A DNA stretch of 9,988 nt from Campylobacteraceae bacterium (GTDB taxonomy: Bacteria; Campylobacterota; Campylobacteria; Campylobacterales; Sulfurovaceae). Shown here one piece after another: positions 5,701 through 9,988 of the stretch. The notes under the pieces are model-generated. The model did not search any database. It saw only the letters and a list, made by a program, of their open reading frames with translations, and was not told where the DNA came from. The position numbers were made by a program, and so were the translations under genes. The stretch lies in NCBI GenBank assembly GCA_027066355.1, contig JAMONW010000105.1, positions 1-9,988 on the forward strand. Reading direction: 5' to 3'. Position 1 is the first letter of the stretch. Every line of letters begins with the position of its first letter.

Positions 5701-7126
5701 GATAAATCCTGAGGCAAAAATTAGTGTTAAGTTAGTTTCTACAATTGGTGTTGGAACAATTGCTGCTGGTGTTGCAAAAGCTTATGCTGACCATATCGTA
5801 ATTAGTGGTAGCGAGGGAGGAACAGGCGCTGCTCCAATTACATCTATTCGCCACGCTGGAAATCCTTGGGAGCTTGGAATTATAGAGGGGCATAATGCTC
5901 TTAAAGCAAATCACTTAAGAGAGTTTGTATCTCTTGAGACTGATGGTGCAATAAAAGCTGGACGCGATGTTGTAGTAGCAGCACTTCTTGGTGCTGAGTA
6001 TTACGGCTTTGGAACAAGCCTTATGATGGCTGTTAGATGTATATTCTGTAGAAGTTGTCAAACAAATAAATGTCCAGTTGGTATTACAACTCAAAGTGAT
6101 GAGTATAGAGCAAAGTATAAAGGTGTTGTGCAAAAGATTATTAACTATATGATGCACCTAGCTGAAGATGTTAGAGAGTATTTAGCATCAATGGGTTATA
6201 GAAGTGTTGATGAGATTATTGGTAGAAATGATTTATTAGCAGTAAAAGATATACCTTTAGCTAAGAAGTTTGATTTCTCAAGACTATTTGATAGAGTTGA
6301 GGGGGTTGATACTAAGCAAAAAGCAAATGAGCCGTTTGATAAGAATGAGTATGAGATTGAGCTTTTAGAGAGAGTTAGAGATACAATTAAAAACCCAAAT
6401 CACAAAAGCGTAGTAAATACAGAAATTAGTAACCTTAATAGAAGTTTTGGTGCTAGAATTAGTGGCGAAATTGCAAGATATTATGGTGATGAGGGCTTAG
6501 AAGATGATAGTATTGTATTTAATTTAACAGGAACTTCTGGGCAAAGTTTTGGAGTATTTTTAAGCAAAGGTGTTACGCTGAATTTAAAAGGTGTAGCAAA
6601 TGATTATGTTGGAAAAGGAATGGCTGGAGGCAAGATAATTGTTCGCCCTGGCAAAGGTTCTGGTGCTGGAAATACTTGTCTTTATGGTGCAACTGCTGGT
6701 AAGCTCTTTGTTGCTGGAGAGGTTGGTGAGAGATTTGCAGTTAGAAATTCTGGTGCAGTAGCAATAGTTGAAGGCACTGGTGATCATCCTTGCGAATATA
6801 TGACTGGTGGAGAGGTTATAATTTTAGGTAAAACTGGTATTAACTTTGGTGCTGGAATGACTGGTGGAGTTGCTTTTGTTTATGATACAGAGCATAACTT
6901 TGTAGATAAGATAAATCCAGAGTTGATTGAGATTAGAAGAATAGATATAGATGATAATGAAAAGCCAAAACTATACCTTAAAAAGAGACTTGTAGAGTAT
7001 TATAATGCAACAGAGTCTAAAGTGGCTAAGCATATTTTAGATAACTTTAGAAGTGAAGTTAGACACTTTTGGTTAGTTACCCCAAAAGACAACCGTCCAC
7101 CACTTAATCCTAATGAGATGGACTAA
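2747..7126 (+). CDS. gltB: Glutamate synthase large (alpha) subunit
   Basis: GltB makes two glutamates from glutamine and 2-oxoglutarate, with electrons normally supplied by GltD. From ATG 2747 the product is 1459 residues, about E. coli GltB size. Domains in order: an 11-residue propeptide, then Cys12 (DNCGFGLIA), the nucleophile of the class II glutaminase domain (about 12-420, with HQRFSTNT near 209 and AHNGEIN); a central domain with GSMGDDTPLA near 480; the FMN and 2-oxoglutarate domain (about 820-1190, with SGEGGED, RQIASGRFGV and GSEGGTGAAP); the Fe-S cysteines 1098, 1104 and 1109; and a C-terminal GXGXG helix (about 1260-1410). An extra Cys1101 lies within the cluster motif. The start is set by the family N-terminus and AAGGG at 2735-2739; an in-frame TTG at 2636 would put 37 extra residues before the propeptide, which is incompatible with the family. 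gltD does not follow. Confidence 0.97.
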   Translation: MQNLYTQYKDNCGFGLIASIDNRATHQNVEDAITALSRMMHRGAIAADGKSGDGSGLLFSLPKKFFRNVAKSEGVDLPEEFAIGVIFATDDAQKEIIQEYCEKNDLKVALWREVPINKSVLGEQALASLPKIYHAFIVPNSIIAVKRFEELLYLTRKEIENAIEDTNFYIPTFSSKKIAYKGLLMPNYIKDFYPDLADKNFEISFALFHQRFSTNTLPEWRLAQPFRFIAHNGEINSVEANRINTLIKSESLKSSVFTQEELDRLLPIVRFDESDSSSLDRMIEFLIINGMDFFKAVRALIPMPWQNAPSLDSKLKAFYEYFSTRFEAWDGPAAVSVTDGRYIGVVLDRNGLRPAKYVITKDNRILIASEYGVLNLDEEKIVERGKLKSGEMIGVDTKFGLVLKSDDIDNYLKSSNPYTKWLNKNMLYLQEYIDNPYEIDDNINVENFAKKQRYAGITKEVVNLFIKPLMVDGKEPTGSMGDDTPLACFSNYPFRSFNDFFRQKFAQVTNPPIDSLREKIVMSLNTGFGELHNILDEGSEHAKRIKATSPILTQAKLKVLSCFGDESSPKYESYYKNKTYSTTFKSNLKESLDKLTSDIAQDVKDGVRIIFLDDRDLSESEKTMPMAMVIGRLHKRLLDENVRHLTSIVAISSEVLSAHDAAVFLAYGVTAIYPYMLFKTVCDNAEANNISKEDALFNVHSALNKGILKIMSKMGIAAVASYRNSALFDIIGLKKELVDECFIGSKVALSGLDYSDIEEKLNIRHQEAFKDDSQISGGVFKFRKNEELHEYTPALTKAFTKAVESEDKEGYAKFKEMVENREPIYIRDFLEIKSDREPIDVSKVESASEIVKRFVGAAMSIGALSPEAHEDIAEALNTIGAKSNSGEGGEDKKRNKTIKRSKIRQIASGRFGVTPEYLVNAQEIQIKVAQGAKPGEGGQLPGFKVTTYIAKLRHVTPGKTLISPPPHHDIYSIEDLAQLIFDLKQINPEAKISVKLVSTIGVGTIAAGVAKAYADHIVISGSEGGTGAAPITSIRHAGNPWELGIIEGHNALKANHLREFVSLETDGAIKAGRDVVVAALLGAEYYGFGTSLMMAVRCIFCRSCQTNKCPVGITTQSDEYRAKYKGVVQKIINYMMHLAEDVREYLASMGYRSVDEIIGRNDLLAVKDIPLAKKFDFSRLFDRVEGVDTKQKANEPFDKNEYEIELLERVRDTIKNPNHKSVVNTEISNLNRSFGARISGEIARYYGDEGLEDDSIVFNLTGTSGQSFGVFLSKGVTLNLKGVANDYVGKGMAGGKIIVRPGKGSGAGNTCLYGATAGKLFVAGEVGERFAVRNSGAVAIVEGTGDHPCEYMTGGEVIILGKTGINFGAGMTGGVAFVYDTEHNFVDKINPELIEIRRIDIDDNEKPKLYLKKRLVEYYNATESKVAKHILDNFRSEVRHFWLVTPKDNRPPLNPNEMD

Positions 7127-7134
7127 GAGAAGTA

Positions 7135-7172
7135 ATTGATAATTGAAAATTGAGAATGGAGAATTAAAAATT
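7135..7172 (+). repeat. Heptamer array (ATTGATA type) after gltB
   Basis: Nine bases after the gltB stop, the sequence reads in sevens ATTGATA, ATTGAAA, ATTGAGA, ATGGAGA, ATTAAAA, then ATT. It is a degenerate form of the array at the end of lutB, which also finishes with an ATGGAGA unit. A TTTAGGG heptamer, the motif type found after rsfS, lies just downstream at 7189-7195. Confidence 0.7.
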
Positions 7173-7205
7173 CTTGCGAAGGTTGAAGTTTAGGGATAAA
7201 AGGAA

Positions 7206-7246
7206 GCAAGGTTTTCTCAAAGAGAGTGTAAACACAAGAACCTTGC
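7206..7246 (+). promoter_or_regulatory. Cloverleaf-like inverted repeat upstream of lutA
   Basis: GCAAGGTT (7206-7213) pairs perfectly with AACCTTGC (7239-7246), extended by a U-G pair (7214-7238). The enclosed bases fold into two more small hairpins side by side: TCTC-AAA-GAGA (7215-7225) and GTG-UAAA-CAC (7226-7235). This makes a compact three-way junction ending 34 nt before the lutA start. No poly-T tract follows, so it is not a standard terminator. It may be a leader element for lutAB, an operator or a repeat remnant; no known class is recognised. Confidence 0.45.
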
Positions 7247-7280
7247 CAAAACTGCTTATATCTAATATAAAAGGCTTTTA

Positions 7281-8024
7281 ATGAGTAAAAAAATTGCGCT
7301 TTTTATTCCTTGCTTTATAGATACAATTTACCCTAAAGTTGGATTAGCTACTCTTAAAATTTTGCAAGATTTGGGTTTTGAAGTGGAGTATCCAAAGGCT
7401 CAAACTTGTTGTGGGCAACCCTTTTTTAACTCTGGCTTTAGAGATGAAGCAAAAAATTTAGCCTACAAATTTTACTCTATATTTAAAGATTTTGATTATA
7501 TTGTAGCTCCAAGTGCAAGTTGTATTGCTATGGTTAGAGTAAATTATAAAGAGCTTTTGGAGCCAAAAGAGTATGAAGAGATGGCTTCTAAATCATATGA
7601 GATATGCGAATTTTTGTATGATGTGGTAAAGCTTGATAGTTTAGATGTTAGCTTTGCTCACTCTGTTGCTTTGCACAAAAGTTGCCATGGGCTTAGAGAA
7701 TTGGAGCTTGGGGTATCTAGTGAGTTAGCATTGCCATATAATAACAAGGTAGAAAAATTACTCTCTTTGGTTGATGGTTTGACTCTATTGCCTATGTTAA
7801 ATGCTGATGAGTGTTGTGGATTTGGGGGAACATTTAGTGTTAATGAAAATGAGCTTTCAGTTAAGATGGGGCAAGATAAATTGCAACACTTTAGAGATAG
7901 TGGTGCAGAGTATTTAGTAGGGTATGATAACTCATGTATGATGCATTTAGCTTCAATTGATAAAAGTGTTAAGATGCTTCATGTTGTAGAGATTTTGGCA
8001 GGAGTGGCAGATGAAACTATTTAG
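7281..8024 (+). CDS. lutA: L-lactate utilisation Fe-S protein LutA
   Basis: LutA (YkgE family) is one of three subunits of the LutABC complex, which oxidises L-lactate to pyruvate in the cytoplasm in many bacteria, including Campylobacter. The 247-residue product has two copies of the cysteine-rich CCG domain. The first has Cys11 (IPCFIDTIYP), Cys43-Cys44 (TCCGQP) and Cys81 (SASC); the second has Cys135 (HKSCHG), Cys178-Cys179 (ECCGFGG) and Cys219 (DNSC). These are the expected iron-sulfur ligands and the length is normal for the family. The start is supported by AAAGG at 7270-7274, six bases before the ATG. It overlaps lutB by 14 bases, so the two are co-transcribed. No strong promoter box is evident; TAATAT at 7263-7268 is too close to the start to be persuasive. 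A foldable element lies just upstream. Confidence 0.95.
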   Translation: MSKKIALFIPCFIDTIYPKVGLATLKILQDLGFEVEYPKAQTCCGQPFFNSGFRDEAKNLAYKFYSIFKDFDYIVAPSASCIAMVRVNYKELLEPKEYEEMASKSYEICEFLYDVVKLDSLDVSFAHSVALHKSCHGLRELELGVSSELALPYNNKVEKLLSLVDGLTLLPMLNADECCGFGGTFSVNENELSVKMGQDKLQHFRDSGAEYLVGYDNSCMMHLASIDKSVKMLHVVEILAGVADETI

Positions 8025-9303
8025 CGATGCAAATTGGCACAATCAAGCACTTTGGTTTGTTAGGCAAAAGCGAGATAGTGCCTCTAAAAGCCTTGATGAG
8101 TGGGAGGCTTTAAGAGAGGTTGCTTCTAATATTAAAGCTCATACTATGAGTTATTTAGATAGATATTTGCAAGAGTTTGAGAAGAGGGCTATTGCAAATG
8201 GAATAAAGGTGCATTGGGCGCTTGATGATAAAGAGCATAACCAAATTGTAGAGAAAATTTTAAAGAGTAAGGGTGCTAAAAAGGTTGTTAAGAGTAAATC
8301 TATGCTTACTGAAGAGTGTGGCTTAAATCCATTTTTAGAAGAAAGAGGCTATGAGATTGTAGATACCGATTTGGGTGAGAGAATAGTGCAGCTTAATAAG
8401 CAAAAACCTTCACACATTGTGCTACCAGCAATTCATTTAAAAAAAGAGGAGGTTGCTGGGGTTTTTAATGAGCAAAGTAGTGATCCAACTTACTTAACAC
8501 AAGTTGCAAGAGGGCAACTTAGAGAGCATTTTTTAAGCGCTGATGTGGCAATTACTGGAGTTAATTTTGCAATTGCGAGTGAGGGTGCTTTTGTTGTTTG
8601 CACAAATGAGGGGAATGCAGATATTGCAACATCACTTTGTCAAACACATATTGCATCTATGGGAATAGAGAAGTTAATTCCAAAACTAGAGCATTTAGGA
8701 GTATTTACAAGGCTCTTAGCAAGAAGTGCTACAGGACAGGCAATTACAACTTATACATCACACTTTAAACGCCCAAGTAAAGGCAAAGAGATACACTTAA
8801 TAATTGTAGATAATGGCAGAAGCAATTTGCTTGGGCAGGAGAAGTTTGAGGAGGCTTTAAAGTGTATTAGATGTGGGGCTTGTATGAATAGTTGCCCAGT
8901 ATTTAGAAGAGTTGGAGGGCATGAGTATTCTTATGTAATTCCAGGTCCAATTGGGGCAAATTTGGGTGCTAGTAGAGATGTGGTAAAGTATGGTAAAGAT
9001 GTTTTTGCTTCAACTTTGTGTGGTAGTTGCACAAATGTTTGCCCAGTTAAAATAAATTTGCATGAGCAACTTTTGGCTTATAGAGGTGAATATAAAGCTG
9101 TTGTAAAAGAGAGCAAAGATAAATTTTATAAATTCGCATATAAAATTTTAAGCAACCCAAAGCTCTATCAGCTTAGTATTAAATTAGCAAAATATATGCC
9201 ATATAGCTTTTATAAAAATGCTTGGGGAAAAGGGCGCAAAGCACCAAAGTTTGCCAAAAGAAGCTTTAGAGAAATTTGGGAGGGATTGATAATTGATAAT
9301 TGA
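8011..9303 (+). CDS. lutB: L-lactate utilisation Fe-S protein LutB
   Basis: LutB (YkgF family) is the electron-carrying subunit of the LutABC lactate-oxidising complex. The 430-residue product has an N-terminal LUD domain (about 60-275; KVVKSKSMLTEE, DTDLGERIVQL, ITGVNFAIASEGAFVVCTNEGN, LIIVDNGRSNLL). This is followed by two iron-sulfur motifs: Cys285, 288, 291 and 295 (CIRCGACMNSCPVF) and Cys337, 340 and 344 (CGSCTNVCPVKI). It is somewhat shorter than Bacillus LutB (about 475), mainly at the N-terminus. The start has GGAG at 8001-8004, six bases upstream and inside lutA, which implies translational coupling. The last five codons (LIIDN) and the stop are encoded by a heptamer repeat, so the natural C-terminus has probably been replaced or trimmed. 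lutC does not follow. Confidence 0.95.
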   Translation: MKLFSDANWHNQALWFVRQKRDSASKSLDEWEALREVASNIKAHTMSYLDRYLQEFEKRAIANGIKVHWALDDKEHNQIVEKILKSKGAKKVVKSKSMLTEECGLNPFLEERGYEIVDTDLGERIVQLNKQKPSHIVLPAIHLKKEEVAGVFNEQSSDPTYLTQVARGQLREHFLSADVAITGVNFAIASEGAFVVCTNEGNADIATSLCQTHIASMGIEKLIPKLEHLGVFTRLLARSATGQAITTYTSHFKRPSKGKEIHLIIVDNGRSNLLGQEKFEEALKCIRCGACMNSCPVFRRVGGHEYSYVIPGPIGANLGASRDVVKYGKDVFASTLCGSCTNVCPVKINLHEQLLAYRGEYKAVVKESKDKFYKFAYKILSNPKLYQLSIKLAKYMPYSFYKNAWGKGRKAPKFAKRSFREIWEGLIIDN

Positions 9304-9333
9304 TAATTGATAATTGATAATTGATAATGGAGA
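9285..9333 (+). repeat. Heptamer array: six perfect ATTGATA units at the end of lutB
   Basis: Six identical ATTGATA units run from 9285 to 9326, followed by the variant ATGGAGA (9327-9333). The array begins inside lutB and supplies its last codons and TGA stop. Because the period is seven, a TGA appears in each of the three forward frames within 21 bases. It is the most regular of the three arrays in the window, which suggests it is the youngest or still changes copy number. Confidence 0.9.
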
Positions 9334-9375
9334 ATATTGGTATTTATTTTGTTTTGTTTGAATGTGCTTTGGTGA

Positions 9376-9975
9376 TTGGTAAGTAGTGAATTGTGGGTAG
9401 GTATTTTGAGTAGTAGAGTTGAGTTTTCGAAAAATTCAAAAATAATTTTATTTGTTTTATTTGCAATTTTTTTGATATCTATGCCTAGGTATGAGCCATA
9501 TTTAGAGCATAATACAACTTCACACTCTATTTTAAATAGTATATTTAATTTATACTTTTTTATCTTTAATCAAACTCTTGGGATTGTGCATGAAGCTGGG
9601 CATGGAGTTTGTTATATACTCTCTTGTCCAAAGTTTATAACAGTGTTAAATGGAACTCTTTTTCAGCTTTTGTTCCCACTTGGTGTAGCTTTGTATTATA
9701 AATATAAGGGTAATAGATTTGGCTTTTTGATTGGAGTGTTTTTCTTTGGATTTTCTTTGAGTTATACTGCTTGGTATATCTCTACTTGCAATATGGGAGC
9801 AGTAGTTCCTGCAAATAGAAGCTTTTTGGGGCAAGAGGGGTATCATGATTTTTACTATATACTAAGTGCAATAGGAGTTTTAAAATATTATGGTGCTATA
9901 TCTATTTTTGTTAAGATTTTAGCATATTTAATAATGGCTGGGTCTGTGATAGTGATGTTTATAGAGGCATTGTAA
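9376..9975 (+). CDS. Predicted membrane zinc metalloprotease with HEAGH motif
   Basis: I do not recognise a named gene. From TTG 9376 the product is 199 residues and very hydrophobic. Likely membrane segments are at about residues 23-36, 55-80, 94-107, 115-135 and 172-196. His72-Glu73-Ala-Gly-His76 is an HExxH zinc site lying within or beside a membrane helix, as in intramembrane metalloproteases of the M50 type. The usual M50 second motif (NxxPxxxLDG) is not seen; a GQEGYHDFYYIL segment (His157-Asp158) could supply another metal ligand. Several cysteines (79, 84, 138) are scattered. The start is uncertain: no ATG precedes the first membrane segment and no good ribosome site is seen; TTG 9391, TTG 9406 or ATG 9481 are alternatives, the last removing the first helix. 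It follows lutB by 72 bp, so it may share its transcript. Substrate unknown. Confidence 0.65.
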   Translation: MVSSELWVGILSSRVEFSKNSKIILFVLFAIFLISMPRYEPYLEHNTTSHSILNSIFNLYFFIFNQTLGIVHEAGHGVCYILSCPKFITVLNGTLFQLLFPLGVALYYKYKGNRFGFLIGVFFFGFSLSYTAWYISTCNMGAVVPANRSFLGQEGYHDFYYILSAIGVLKYYGAISIFVKILAYLIMAGSVIVMFIEAL

Positions 9976-9988
9976 ATTAACTATATAT

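Noticed and set aside
5336..6157. Minus-strand open frames within gltB (90, 60 and 80 codons)
   Set aside because: They are shadows of a strongly conserved coding region, with Cys/Ser-rich low-complexity translations and no ribosome sites.
7127..7280. Intrinsic terminator after gltB
   Set aside because: The only stable stem (7206-7246) is not followed by a T-run.

Overview
The window looks like a low-GC member of the Campylobacterota (formerly Epsilonproteobacteria). The evidence is an A+T-rich base composition with strong A/T bias at third codon positions, a nadD-rsfS pair next to a glycolytic gene as in Campylobacter, a phosphoglycerate kinase very like the Campylobacter protein, and Campylobacter-style promoters with a strong TATAAT box and little visible -35. 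I cannot name a genus. All genes I trust are housekeeping or central-metabolism genes; no phage, CRISPR array, rRNA or tRNA was recognised.

Layout: pgk (minus strand, last residues cut off by the window edge) is divergent from nadD-rsfS (overlapping, plus strand). About 620 bp without a gene follows, at 2128-2746. It is the most structured non-coding stretch here: a degenerate heptamer array, five copies of a 23-nt hairpin element in alternating orientation, a 19-nt palindrome, a 12-bp inverted repeat, then the promoter and a foldable leader of gltB. gltB encodes the large subunit of glutamate synthase and fills 2747-7126. A 154-bp gap with another heptamer array and a cloverleaf-like inverted repeat leads to lutA-lutB (overlapping), two subunits of an L-lactate oxidation complex. 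A third heptamer array starts inside the end of lutB. The last gene is a predicted membrane metalloprotease with an HEAGH motif and an uncertain start.

Together the genes cover lower glycolysis/gluconeogenesis (Pgk), NAD synthesis (NadD), ribosome silencing in poor nutrition (RsfS), ammonium assimilation into glutamate (GltB) and lactate use (LutAB). Two usual partners are missing from their usual places: gltD does not follow gltB and lutC does not follow lutB.

The most novel material is in the spacers. One signal is a REPIN-like family of 23-nt hairpins whose outer stem arms differ between the two orientations but remain paired. The other is period-7 repeat arrays placed directly at the ends of three successive transcription units (rsfS, gltB, lutB).
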